NCBI GenBank assembly: GCA_041601535.1
Contig: JBFIHZ010000021.1
Location: 1-22,790, forward strand
DNA: 22,790 bases
From: JBFIHZ01 sp041601535
GTDB taxonomy: Bacteria; Pseudomonadota; Gammaproteobacteria; Xanthomonadales; SZUA-36
Direction of reading: 5' to 3'
This document shows, in pieces, positions 7,838-14,677 of this stretch. Below the pieces are notes generated by a model. The model worked only from the letters and a program-made list of their open reading frames with translations, searched no databases and had not been told where the DNA came from. How positions within the stretch are numbered: position 1 is the first letter of the stretch; every line of letters begins with the position of its first letter. A program made the translations under genes and the position numbers.

Positions 7838-7863
7838 GCGGGCTGCGGTTGCGCCGCGCCCGC
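7838..7863. repeat. GC-rich hairpin
   Basis: GCGGGC, a bulged T, then GCGG pairs with CCGC and GCCCGC around a TTGCG loop, giving a 10-bp stem. A T-run lies before the stem on the plus strand, and no T-run follows on either strand, so it does not read as an intrinsic terminator. It could mark the 3' end of the sigma operon transcript or be a structured leader element. Confidence 0.4.
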
Positions 7864-7949
7864 TACGCCAGTGTGTCCGTCAAGTTCTGCTGTCATGTCC
7901 CTGCAAAGCCAGCAGCAACGCGGGGCCGGGCCGGCCTGGTGCGGGTAAC

Positions 7950-7977
7950 TTTCCAGTTGCTGACAGAGTGCTATTAT
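7950..7977 (+). promoter_or_regulatory. Candidate sigma-70 promoter of the AraC-type gene
   Basis: TTTCCA (7950-7955) and TATTAT (7972-7977) are 16 bp apart. Transcription would start near 7984, inside the adjoining palindrome, about 30 bases before the ATG at 8014. This overlap suggests autorepression. Confidence 0.5.
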
Positions 7978-7993
7978 ACGAAATAATTCGTAT
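7976..7993. promoter_or_regulatory. Operator-like palindrome, copy 1
   Basis: Perfect 7-bp arms ATACGAA and TTCGTAT flank ATAA. It overlaps the -10 box and predicted start of the AraC-type gene. A near-copy lies just downstream of that gene, before the FG-GAP gene, so this is probably the AraC-type protein's own binding site. Confidence 0.65.
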
Positions 7994-8013
7994 GTAGTAA
8001 CGGAAATGTGCGC

Positions 8014-8889
8014 ATGCATGATAAGTCGCCGGTTCTGCCGCCATTGAATCACACCCTGTTTCAAAGCAGCCTGGTCGAAATTGGCCTGTTTGATTGTCCG
8101 CGAGACGATCCACGGTTTCATGATTCTGGCCCCATCAATCGTTATCTGGTGGTATTTCCGCGCCGAGCCGTGCGCATTTGTCACGATGGTGGGCAGCCGC
8201 TTATTGCCAGCCCGCGATTGATTACGTTGTACAACCACGGCCAGCATTACCGGCGCGACCGCGTGTCGGATTATGGCGACCAGTCCATCTGGCTCAGGTT
8301 TCGCAAGCAAGAGATTGTCGAGGCCTTGCATGCCACCGGCAAGGCCCACGGCCAGCTGGAACGTGAACCGCTGAAGTGGACGCACAGTCCATGTAGTACC
8401 GATGCTTTTTTACTGCAGCGCCGTTTGGCCCGGCACCTGATGGCGGGCGGGCAGCAGGACGAGCTGGAGATAAATGAAGCGGCCATGCGGGTATTGCACT
8501 CCGCCTTGCGGTCGCCAGACAGGCAAGGTGTGAACACGCGCCAGGTGGTTGCATGTACGCCAACCCGTGTGCGTCATCAACGGCTGGTGCGCCGCTGTGA
8601 AACCGTGCTGGCGGATGATTTTCGCAAACGGTGGACGCTGGCGGCCCTGGCCAGTGAGTTAACCACCACACCGTTTCACCTGTGCCGGGTATTTGCCCGT
8701 TACACGGGCAAATCCATACACCAGTATGTGCTGCAGCAGCGTTTGAGGGCAGCACTGGACTGCATGATTGACCGACCCCAAAGGCGCCTGACGGATATCG
8801 GGCTGGAGCTGGGGTTTGCCACGCCCAGCCATTTCAGCCAGGCGTTCCGCCAGCATTTTGGCATCAGCCCCCGCGAGTTTCGCGTGTGA
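8014..8889 (+). CDS. AraC-family transcriptional regulator
   Basis: The 291-residue protein ends with a classical double helix-turn-helix of about 100 residues. Helix pair one is in WTLAALASELTTTPFHLCRVFARYTG. Helix pair two is in RLTDIGLELGFATPSHFSQAFRQHFG and runs into the signature ending ISPREFRV. The N-terminal half is about 170 residues and resembles a cupin-like sensing domain (PINRYLVVFPRRAVRI, PRLITLYNHGQHYRR), as in effector-binding AraC proteins; no ligand is predictable. The start at ATG 8014 has CGGA nine bases upstream; GTG 8008 is a weaker alternative. The gene is followed in the same direction by a secreted FG-GAP protein. Matching palindromes precede both genes, so it probably controls itself and that neighbour. 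Confidence 0.93.
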   Translation: MHDKSPVLPPLNHTLFQSSLVEIGLFDCPRDDPRFHDSGPINRYLVVFPRRAVRICHDGGQPLIASPRLITLYNHGQHYRRDRVSDYGDQSIWLRFRKQEIVEALHATGKAHGQLEREPLKWTHSPCSTDAFLLQRRLARHLMAGGQQDELEINEAAMRVLHSALRSPDRQGVNTRQVVACTPTRVRHQRLVRRCETVLADDFRKRWTLAALASELTTTPFHLCRVFARYTGKSIHQYVLQQRLRAALDCMIDRPQRRLTDIGLELGFATPSHFSQAFRQHFGISPREFRV

Positions 8890-8913
8890 GCCAAGAGTCT
8901 CGGATCTGCTGTA

Positions 8914-8929
8914 TACGAAAATAATCGTA
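8914..8929. promoter_or_regulatory. Operator-like palindrome, copy 2
   Basis: TACGAAAATAATCGTA has perfect 5-bp arms TACGA/TCGTA. It has the same 16-base length and nearly the same sequence as positions 7977-7992 (TACGAAATAATTCGTA). It sits 13 bases before a consensus -35 box, a position expected for an activator. Confidence 0.65.
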
Positions 8930-8942
8930 ATTGAGCAGGATT

Positions 8943-8973
8943 TTGACAGTTTTACCGGCTTGAGCGGCATACG
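8943..8973 (+). promoter_or_regulatory. Candidate activator-dependent promoter of the FG-GAP gene
   Basis: A consensus -35 box TTGACA (8943-8948) is followed by a poor -10 candidate CATACG (8968-8973) at 19 bp. A good -35 with a weak, badly spaced -10 and an adjacent upstream operator fits a promoter needing help from the AraC-type regulator. Confidence 0.4.
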
Positions 8974-9012
8974 CTTTGCGCACCTTTGGTTAAATCACGG
9001 GAGCGCTAAGCA

Positions 9013-10311
9013 ATGAAAAACCCTCTTGTTCAATCCATGCTGCCAGTATTGCTGGCAGCGACCCTGGCAGTACCGGCAATGGCCGCTGATCCGAATTTCC
9101 AGGAAATTGATGTGGATGTGCTGTACAGCCTGTACGAGGAAAACCCGGGAGATGTACTGGGCTGGGTGGCTGATCCGATTGGTGATATCAATAATGACGG
9201 CAGCCCGGATTTTGTCACCTCGGCACCATTTCAGGTCAACGACGGAAACACAACCGGCAAAGCCTATGTTTTTTCCGGCGCTGATGGCAGCCTGATCCAT
9301 TCCATCGAAGGTAATCCCGGTGAATTGATGGGATATAGCGCCACCGGAGCCGGTGACGTCGATAACGATGGGGTACCCGATTACATCCTGGGAACGCGAG
9401 TACGCGCACTGGTGGTGTCCGGTGCCGACCATGCGGTGCTGTTTGAATGGGTGATGCCTGGTGAAGGTTTCGGTTTTGACAGTAACACCGCCGGAGATCT
9501 GAACGGCGACGGGCACGATGATGTGCTGGTGGGTGCGCCGTTTGCCTCCGCCAATGGCGCCAATTCCGGGGCTGCCTACGCTTATTCCGGAATGGATGGC
9601 AGTTTACTCTGGACCTTCGACGGCGAGGCCGGCTGGCTGGTTGGTCTGGGCCTTGGCCCGGTGGGTGATATCAATCAGGACGCGGTACCGGACATCGTGG
9701 TGGCTGCCACCGGTGCGGGTAACAATTTCAAGGGTGTCGCGTTCGTGCTGTCGGGTGTGGATGGTGAAATCCTGTTGCGGCTGGACCCGAAAACCCCGTC
9801 GGTGGGCCGTAATGGTGGCCGTACCTTTGGCGTGTTTCACACCCACGGTGCCGGCGATATCAATAACGATGGCATCAATGATATTTTTGTTGGTGAATAT
9901 AACTCCAAGGGTGGGCAGCACAATCCCAACGGGGCCAATTCGGTTGGTTCGGGCCGGGGCAGGGCGCATGTCTTCTCGGGGGCGGATGGCAGCACCCTGT
10001 TGCGGCTGGAGGGCGAAAACTTTGGTGATGGTATGGGACCCGGCCGGGGTGTGCCCGACGTCAATGGTGATGGCCATGATGACCTTTTTGTGGCTGCCTG
10101 GGCCTACGGCCAGGGTGATGGCGAGACGGATGTTGGCAGAGGCATGCTGGTTTCAGGTGCGGATGGCAGCGTGTTGCGCAGCATGACCGGGACGATGCCG
10201 TACGGCTATATAGGGGTTGATGCACTGGCGGTGGGTGACGTGAACCATGACGGTCTGACCGATTACATTCTGACCGGTTGGGGATCGTTGCACCTGGTGC
10301 TGGGTAACTGA
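9013..10311 (+). CDS. Secreted FG-GAP beta-propeller protein (integrin alpha-like)
   Basis: The 432-residue product has a Sec signal peptide (cleavage after AMA, residue 24). Seven calcium-loop motifs of the DxNxDGxxD type follow, with first aspartates at residues 58, 115, 162, 219, 282, 349 and 409. The fourth is degenerate (DINQDAVPD). Spacing is 47-67 residues, matching seven FG-GAP blades, so this is probably one complete propeller. Recurring VFSGADGS-type segments sit between the loops. In integrins such propellers bind ligands with calcium support; in bacteria they are found on exported proteins of mostly unknown role. There is no membrane anchor or sorting tail, so it is probably periplasmic or released. 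GGGAG lies nine bases before the ATG. The upstream palindrome links it to the AraC-type regulator. Confidence 0.9.
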   Translation: MKNPLVQSMLPVLLAATLAVPAMAADPNFQEIDVDVLYSLYEENPGDVLGWVADPIGDINNDGSPDFVTSAPFQVNDGNTTGKAYVFSGADGSLIHSIEGNPGELMGYSATGAGDVDNDGVPDYILGTRVRALVVSGADHAVLFEWVMPGEGFGFDSNTAGDLNGDGHDDVLVGAPFASANGANSGAAYAYSGMDGSLLWTFDGEAGWLVGLGLGPVGDINQDAVPDIVVAATGAGNNFKGVAFVLSGVDGEILLRLDPKTPSVGRNGGRTFGVFHTHGAGDINNDGINDIFVGEYNSKGGQHNPNGANSVGSGRGRAHVFSGADGSTLLRLEGENFGDGMGPGRGVPDVNGDGHDDLFVAAWAYGQGDGETDVGRGMLVSGADGSVLRSMTGTMPYGYIGVDALAVGDVNHDGLTDYILTGWGSLHLVLGN

Positions 10312-10346
10312 GCCTGGTCAGGGCCTGGGGGAGGCTGTTATCGGCT

Positions 10347-10374
10347 ACGATGGCGCCTCTCCTGGCGCCATCGT
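10347..10374. terminator. Hairpin between convergent FG-GAP and LysR genes
   Basis: A perfect 11-bp stem (ACGATGGCGCC with GGCGCCATCGT) has a 6-base TCTCCT loop. It is 36 bases after the FG-GAP stop and 47 before the LysR stop. No strong T-run follows on either strand, so it is a weak or Rho-assisted terminator for one or both genes. Confidence 0.5.
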
Positions 10375-10420
10375 GCTGATTTCCTGAGCGCTTGTTGCTG
10401 GCACCCTCAGCCCCGCAGAA

Positions 10421-11359
10421 TCAACCGGCACGGCGCCTGGGTTCATGCTCTTTGCCATCCGCCGCTGCGACACTTTCGGGTTTTTCAAAACGGCGGCAGT
10501 TGTCTTCCAGCCACAGCCGGAAGTTCACCACCTTGGGCAGGTCAGCGTAGTGTGGCGGTGTGACAAAGTAATACGACCAGTCGGTTTTTACCACCCGCGG
10601 TACCGGCCGCACCAGGCGGCCGTGCTCCAGATCCCGCGCCACCAGTGACCAGCGGCTGAGCGCAATTCCCTGTCCCTGTTCGGCTGCCATCAGGGTGCTT
10701 AACGAATCGTTCAGCAAGGGCCAGCGACGTTTACGCGGGCTTTCGCCCAAAGCCTTGAACCAGGACCCCCAGACTTCGCTTTCGACGAACAGCAAGTTAT
10801 GGTTTTGCAGTTCTTCAGTCGAATTGATCGGCCCGATTTCACGCAGCAGGCGAGGGCTGCAGACCGGCAATATCCAATCGTCCAGCAGCTTGCTGGCTTT
10901 CAGTCCCGGCCACTTTCCCGGGCCAAAGCGGATCGCCGCATGGAAATCTGATTCGTCAAAACTGACCAGGCTGTTGTCGGCGTTGATGCGCAAGTCTATC
11001 TGCGCCTGTTTCTGGTAGAAGTCCGCCAGTCGGGGCATCATCCATTTCTGCAGAAACGTCGGCACCATGCTGACGTTCAGCACGCCTTCCGACATGTCCA
11101 GTTCCAGCGCGCGCATCGCCTGGCGCATTTCGCGCAAGCCACGCTGTACACCAGGCAGCAGTTTTTTGCCGGCATCTGTCAGGCTGACCTGCCGGCCGTG
11201 GCGGTGAAACAGGGGCTGGTTCAGGCGTTCCTCAAGCAGGCGTATCTGCGAACTGACAGCGGCGGGGCTGACATTCAGAGTCTCGGCGCCCTTGGAAAAA
11301 CTCAGGTGCGTGGCGACCGCTTCGAAGGTGCGCAGGGCGTTCAGGGGTGTGGGCCGCAT
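10421..11359 (-). CDS. LysR-family transcriptional regulator, GcvA-like
   Basis: The 312-residue protein begins with the winged helix-turn-helix (residues about 5-64: LNALRTFEAVATHLSFSKGA, then NVSPAAVSSQIRLLEERL, QPLFHRHGRQVSLTDAG). This pattern, including PLNALRTFE, is typical of the GcvA-like branch of LysR proteins. The remaining residues form the effector-binding domain (NVSMVPTFLQKWMMPRLADF and AAIRFGPGKWPGL). An arginine-rich tail follows. No glycine-cleavage genes are near, so the glycine role of E. coli GcvA is not implied. The gene is divergent from a 52-residue gene across 125 bp, which contains a LysR-type palindrome and a promoter reading towards the small gene. No strong ribosome-binding site is visible. 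Confidence 0.93.
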   Translation of the reverse strand: MRPTPLNALRTFEAVATHLSFSKGAETLNVSPAAVSSQIRLLEERLNQPLFHRHGRQVSLTDAGKKLLPGVQRGLREMRQAMRALELDMSEGVLNVSMVPTFLQKWMMPRLADFYQKQAQIDLRINADNSLVSFDESDFHAAIRFGPGKWPGLKASKLLDDWILPVCSPRLLREIGPINSTEELQNHNLLFVESEVWGSWFKALGESPRKRRWPLLNDSLSTLMAAEQGQGIALSRWSLVARDLEHGRLVRPVPRVVKTDWSYYFVTPPHYADLPKVVNFRLWLEDNCRRFEKPESVAAADGKEHEPRRRAG

Positions 11360-11373
11360 GATGTTGGTTCTCG

Positions 11374-11390
11374 ATTAAGAAAAACTTAAT
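11374..11390. promoter_or_regulatory. LysR-box palindrome in the divergent region
   Basis: Arms ATTAAG (11374-11379) and CTTAAT (11385-11390) flank five A residues, and the inner part fits the T-N11-A rule (T11376, A11388). It is 15 bp upstream of the LysR start codon. Its centre is about 63 bp before the predicted transcription start of the small gene, the classical activating position for LysR regulators. Confidence 0.6.
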
Positions 11391-11409
11391 TTAACTTGAA
11401 AAAATCCCG

Positions 11410-11439
11410 TTGGATCATATTTGCCGAAAGGTATATAAA
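11410..11439 (+). promoter_or_regulatory. Candidate sigma-70 promoter of the 52-residue gene
   Basis: TTGGAT (11410-11415) is followed by TATATA (11432-11437, 16 bp) or TATAAA (11434-11439, 18 bp). The predicted start near 11445 gives a leader of about 40 bases before the ATG at 11485. Confidence 0.5.
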
Positions 11440-11484
11440 GTAACCTCTTAAATAGAATAATCACTTTCAGTAAAGGAGAATATC

Positions 11485-11643
11485 ATGTTAAATGAATGCT
11501 TAAACGAAATCCAGAAAACTCCGGGCGAGAAACGCCAGCGGGTACAGATGGAACAGGCTCAGGAACGACGTTTGCGTCGTCAGCGCCGGCAGTCACGCGG
11601 TGCGCGCCGCTATGTTGATGGCTGGTCGGTACGCATGTGGTGA
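11485..11643 (+). CDS. 52-residue arginine-rich small protein, unrecognised
   Basis: The reading frame encodes MLNECLNEIQKTPGEKRQRV and continues through an arginine- and glutamine-rich middle (ERRLRRQRRQSRGARR) to the aromatic end YVDGWSVRMW. It has no signal peptide or membrane segment and is very basic, so it is probably cytoplasmic and may bind RNA, DNA or a ribosomal surface. Support for it being a gene is unusually good for its size: a near-perfect ribosome-binding site AAAGGAG (11472-11478) six bases before the ATG, a sigma-70 promoter, and an intrinsic terminator 50 bases after the stop. It is divergent from a LysR regulator with a LysR-box between them, so it is probably that regulator's target. 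I do not recognise the family. Confidence 0.75.
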   Translation: MLNECLNEIQKTPGEKRQRVQMEQAQERRLRRQRRQSRGARRYVDGWSVRMW

Positions 11644-11951
11644 TGGCGGGCCCCAAGAGGCTCTGCCCACCTGCTACTGATGGTTCCATCTGAGGGGTCA
11701 TGCACACGCCGTCCGGCGCAGGCATGACCCCTTTTCTTTGCCCGGCACAAGCCGGATGGCACACCCCGCCTGATTCCTTTCCTTTGTTTTGCGTCCCACC
11801 CTGTTGCACGCCTAGTCCCTGATTTCCTGTCCCCGTTGCTGTTTGGCCGGTTGTTGATCCGGTTACCGGCGCACCACCGTGTTATTCCCGTTGAATCTGG
11901 GTCTCTGCTACATTACGGCTTTGCCTTCGGTGCTGGTTGCGGGGATAAGCG
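11644..11951. other. Gap between the small gene and the ZIP-like gene
   Basis: The gap contains the terminator of the small gene (11693-11739). From about 11740 to 11951 I see no gene and no clear promoter. TTGAAT (11891) and TACATT (11909) look like boxes but are only 12 bp apart. Confidence 0.55.
11693..11739 (+). terminator. Intrinsic terminator of the 52-residue gene
   Basis: A perfect 11-bp stem pairs AGGGGTCATGC (11693-11703) with GCATGACCCCT (11722-11732). The 18-base loop contains a small inner GCCG/CGGC stem. TTTTCTTT follows. It lies 50 bases after the stop codon. Confidence 0.85.
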
Positions 11952-13478
11952 ATGGACCCGGTAGTTGTGGCTTTCCTGTTTGGTGGTCTCAGCGCGCTGT
12001 CGCTGCCCCTGGGCGCAGCGCTGGGTTTGTGGCTGAACCCCGGCTTGCGCGTGACCGCCGCAGTGATGGCATTTGGCGCAGGGGCGCTGTTATGTGCCCT
12101 GGCCATTGAACTGGTGGTGCCGGCCCTGCAACATTTTCCGGACAATCCACTGGAAAGTTTCAAATGGCTGGCGCTGGGTTCCATGATTGGCTGCCTGTTG
12201 TTTATCGGCCTGGATCAGGCCCTGGCCAATATGGGCGCCTACCTGCGCAAATCCTCGACCATTGCTTCGCGCTTGAAGCGCATGAAAAAGCAACACTACC
12301 AGCACATCCTGGACAAATTGTCCGTGCTGGATCTGATGGTCAATCTGCCGCCCGACGAAATCCGCCGCGTGGTCAGCGATGTGGAACGGCGCACCTTCGC
12401 GGCCGGCGAGGTGATCTGTCATCCGGAAGATCCGTGTGATGCCCTGTATCTGATTGATTCCGGCGCGGTACGTATCCAGCCGCGGGACGCCGACGGTGAA
12501 GGCCCGGTGTTGCGCAAAGGTGAGGCGTTTGGAGAAATGGCGCTGGTTACCGGGCTGCCGGCAATTGCGTTTGCCGAAGCAGCGGAAGACACGGTGGTCT
12601 GGGAAATACACAAGGACGATTTCAAAGAGGTGGTGGCGGTTTCTCCGGGTCTGCAGAAAAACCTCAAGCGGCTCAACCGGCTACGCCAGGCGAATGGATA
12701 TAAACAAGAGCTGCCACGGGGTATCAGCGCGGAACAATCCAGCCAGTGGCTGGAGCAGGCCAGTTCCAACCTGGAAACCGAAGTGGGCGAGCCCACCCAG
12801 AAAGAGATCATTCACGCGGCCCACCAGCAAAAAGGCAAGGGCAGTAACGTGGCCCTGGCCATCTGGCTGGGTATCGCGCTGGATGGCATTCCCGAATCAC
12901 TGATCATCGGTTCCACCATGGATGGATCGGCCGTCAGCATGGCCCTGATCGGGGGCCTGTTTATGGCCAATATGCCGGAAAGCATGTCCAGCGCCGTGGT
13001 GATGAAAAACCAGGGCAGCAAGGCCTGGCCTATCATTGCCATGTGGACCGCCCTGATGGTAATGACGGCTTGTGGCGCCGCGCTGGGCAATGTGTTTATT
13101 GCCGATGCGCCGCATCATCTGCAGGCGCTGCTGGAGGGCATGGCGGTGGGCGCGATGCTGGCGATGATTGCGCAAACCATGCTTCCAGAAGCCTTTGATC
13201 ACGGTGGCTGGCTGACCGGGCTGATGACCGTGGTAGGCTTCCTGGCCGCCATTTTCATGGGCACGCTGGATGAACAACACCGCATTGAGCGTCACCGTTC
13301 CGGTGAGCCGCTAGCCCTTACCATGGAAGTAAGCGATACCGCTATGGACTATTCCTGCAGCCCGAATGGGATGCGTTTCAATGCCACCTGTCCGTTGCTG
13401 ATCACCAGCAGTACGTCCTGCAGGGCCAGCACGTCCTGCAAGGGGTTGTCGGGCAGCAGGATCATATCCGCCTCGTAA
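11952..13478 (+). CDS. ZIP-like membrane protein with inserted cyclic-nucleotide-binding-like domain
   Basis: The 508-residue frame has three membrane helices at about 4-28, 34-60 and 70-93. A cytoplasmic Crp/CAP-type domain follows at about 115-240 (FAAGEVICHPEDPCDALYLI, GEAFGEMALVTGLPA), then a linker and four or five more helices at about 300-450. The second half resembles ZIP transporters. Their HNxPEG motif on helix 4 appears here as DGIPES (311-316), and the helix 5 HEIPHE-like motif as ANMPES (339-344). EGMAVGAMLAMIAQTMLPEA matches the ZIP C-terminal part. In the nucleotide-binding cassette GEMALVTGLPAIA (194-206) the arginine that normally contacts the cyclic phosphate is missing. ZIP proteins move zinc, iron or manganese inward; substrate and ligand are uncertain here. 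The last 43 codons overlap the convergent amidohydrolase and look non-native. GGGGAT precedes the ATG. Confidence 0.85.
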   Translation: MDPVVVAFLFGGLSALSLPLGAALGLWLNPGLRVTAAVMAFGAGALLCALAIELVVPALQHFPDNPLESFKWLALGSMIGCLLFIGLDQALANMGAYLRKSSTIASRLKRMKKQHYQHILDKLSVLDLMVNLPPDEIRRVVSDVERRTFAAGEVICHPEDPCDALYLIDSGAVRIQPRDADGEGPVLRKGEAFGEMALVTGLPAIAFAEAAEDTVVWEIHKDDFKEVVAVSPGLQKNLKRLNRLRQANGYKQELPRGISAEQSSQWLEQASSNLETEVGEPTQKEIIHAAHQQKGKGSNVALAIWLGIALDGIPESLIIGSTMDGSAVSMALIGGLFMANMPESMSSAVVMKNQGSKAWPIIAMWTALMVMTACGAALGNVFIADAPHHLQALLEGMAVGAMLAMIAQTMLPEAFDHGGWLTGLMTVVGFLAAIFMGTLDEQHRIERHRSGEPLALTMEVSDTAMDYSCSPNGMRFNATCPLLITSSTSCRASTSCKGLSGSRIISAS

Positions 13479-14572
13479 CCGGCTGCAATGCGGCCGGTGC
13501 GGGATTCCAGCCCGAGCAGCTCGGCGGAACTGACCGTAGCGGCCTGCAGGGCTTCAAACGGGCTGAGACCCAGCCGCACCAGGTGCCAGACCTCGAGGGA
13601 AATGCGGTTAATCGACTCATTGTCATAATAATTGTCCGCACCGGTGGCAAAGCGCACGCCCAGCCGGTGTGCCTCCCGGATGGCCTGCTCCAGCCGCGGC
13701 ACCATATGGGAACCGCGCAGGCGCAACACGTGGTCATATTGTTCCTCGTTCATTTCCGCCATGGTGATGTAGGTGGGCACGAACCAGGTCCCCCGTTGTT
13801 TCATCAGTTCAAGGGTAGCGGTGCTGAGATAGGTGCCGTGCTCAATACTGCGTGCGCCGGCCAGCACCGCCGCCCGTGCACCTTCATCGCCGTGCGCATG
13901 AACCATGACCGGTAAACCGTGCCGTTGCGCTTCATCGACGATAATTTCAAGCTGGGACTGGCTGTAGACCTGTTGCCTCGGGTCGGTGTCGGGGCGTCCG
14001 GCGCGTTCCGTGCCACGTGTTTTGATCACATCAACGCCACGCTCGGCGTTAACCTGTACCAGCAAACGCAACTCCTGTTCGCTGTTGACCCCTTGCAACA
14101 GGCTGGCCAGGCGCGGATCGGCCAGAATGGAGTCTTCCAGCCGGGGTGTGACGTACACACCGGCGGCCACCACATCCGGTCCGGGCAGTGCCCCGGAGCG
14201 CACCAGTTCGCGTAATCCGATGTCCTGGAATGCCGGCACGCTGGCGCTGCGAACGGTGGTCACGCCGGAATCCAGCGCGCGCTGCAGGGCTGGCATATTG
14301 TCCAGGTGGGTATGCACATCCACCAGTCCTGGCATCAGGAAATATCCCTGGCAATCGATCTCCTGGTAATCCGCCGGAACAGCTACGTCGCCGGCAATGA
14401 TACGTTCAATTTTGCCGGCACTGATCAGCACGGTCATATTTGCCTGGATGGATTCTTCCGTGCCATTGAACAGGTTGCAGTGGCTCAGGGCATGCCGGCC
14501 TTGTGCATGGATGGCGGTGGAACAAGTCATCAGTAACAGTACTATCAGGCGGGGGATGATGGGGCTGAACAT
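13349..14572 (-). CDS. Exported amidohydrolase (imidazolonepropionase-like metal-dependent hydrolase)
   Basis: The 407-residue protein has a signal peptide (cleavage after IHA, residue 23) and an amidohydrolase fold. The metal-site residues are visible: His87 and His89 (HTHLD), Lys184 (IKTRGTE, the likely carboxylated bridging lysine), His225 and His227 (VHAHG), His245 (SIEHGTY) and Asp313 (TGADNYY). This set fits the family that includes imidazolonepropionase-like hydrolases and Xaa-Pro or Xaa-Arg dipeptidases. Export argues for peptide or amide hydrolysis in the periplasm, not cytosolic histidine breakdown. CAGGAGCC lies just before the ATG. It is downstream of the phospholipase D gene on the same strand, 105 bp away, so co-transcription is possible. 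Its 3' end overlaps the ZIP-like frame by 130 bp. Family is confident; substrate is not. Confidence 0.9.
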   Translation of the reverse strand: MFSPIIPRLIVLLLMTCSTAIHAQGRHALSHCNLFNGTEESIQANMTVLISAGKIERIIAGDVAVPADYQEIDCQGYFLMPGLVDVHTHLDNMPALQRALDSGVTTVRSASVPAFQDIGLRELVRSGALPGPDVVAAGVYVTPRLEDSILADPRLASLLQGVNSEQELRLLVQVNAERGVDVIKTRGTERAGRPDTDPRQQVYSQSQLEIIVDEAQRHGLPVMVHAHGDEGARAAVLAGARSIEHGTYLSTATLELMKQRGTWFVPTYITMAEMNEEQYDHVLRLRGSHMVPRLEQAIREAHRLGVRFATGADNYYDNESINRISLEVWHLVRLGLSPFEALQAATVSSAELLGLESRTGRIAAGYEADMILLPDNPLQDVLALQDVLLVISNGQVALKRIPFGLQE

Positions 14573-14677
14573 GCATGGCTCCTGTGGCTAATCCGGTACA
14601 AATCGTGCTGGCGTGAGTGTATCAGGGGAGGGCAGCGGAAGGGCGATGACAATTGCAGGGCTGACTTGACAGGCCTG

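Larger units (their letters stand above)
7673..8013. other. Gap between the sigma cassette and the AraC-type gene
   Basis: No gene with a credible start is seen. The gap contains a 10-base palindrome CAGGATCCTG (7716-7725), a GC-rich hairpin (7838-7863) and, at its right end, the promoter and operator of the AraC-type gene. Confidence 0.6.

Noticed and set aside
7713..7997. 94-codon plus-strand frame in the gap before the AraC gene
   Set aside because: It starts with GTG without a ribosome-binding site, spans the GC-rich hairpin and the AraC promoter and operator, and shows no recognisable protein features.
11483..11809. 108-codon minus-strand frame covering the 52-residue gene
   Set aside because: It runs through the terminator hairpin and lacks a ribosome-binding site, while the plus-strand small gene has a full set of expression signals.
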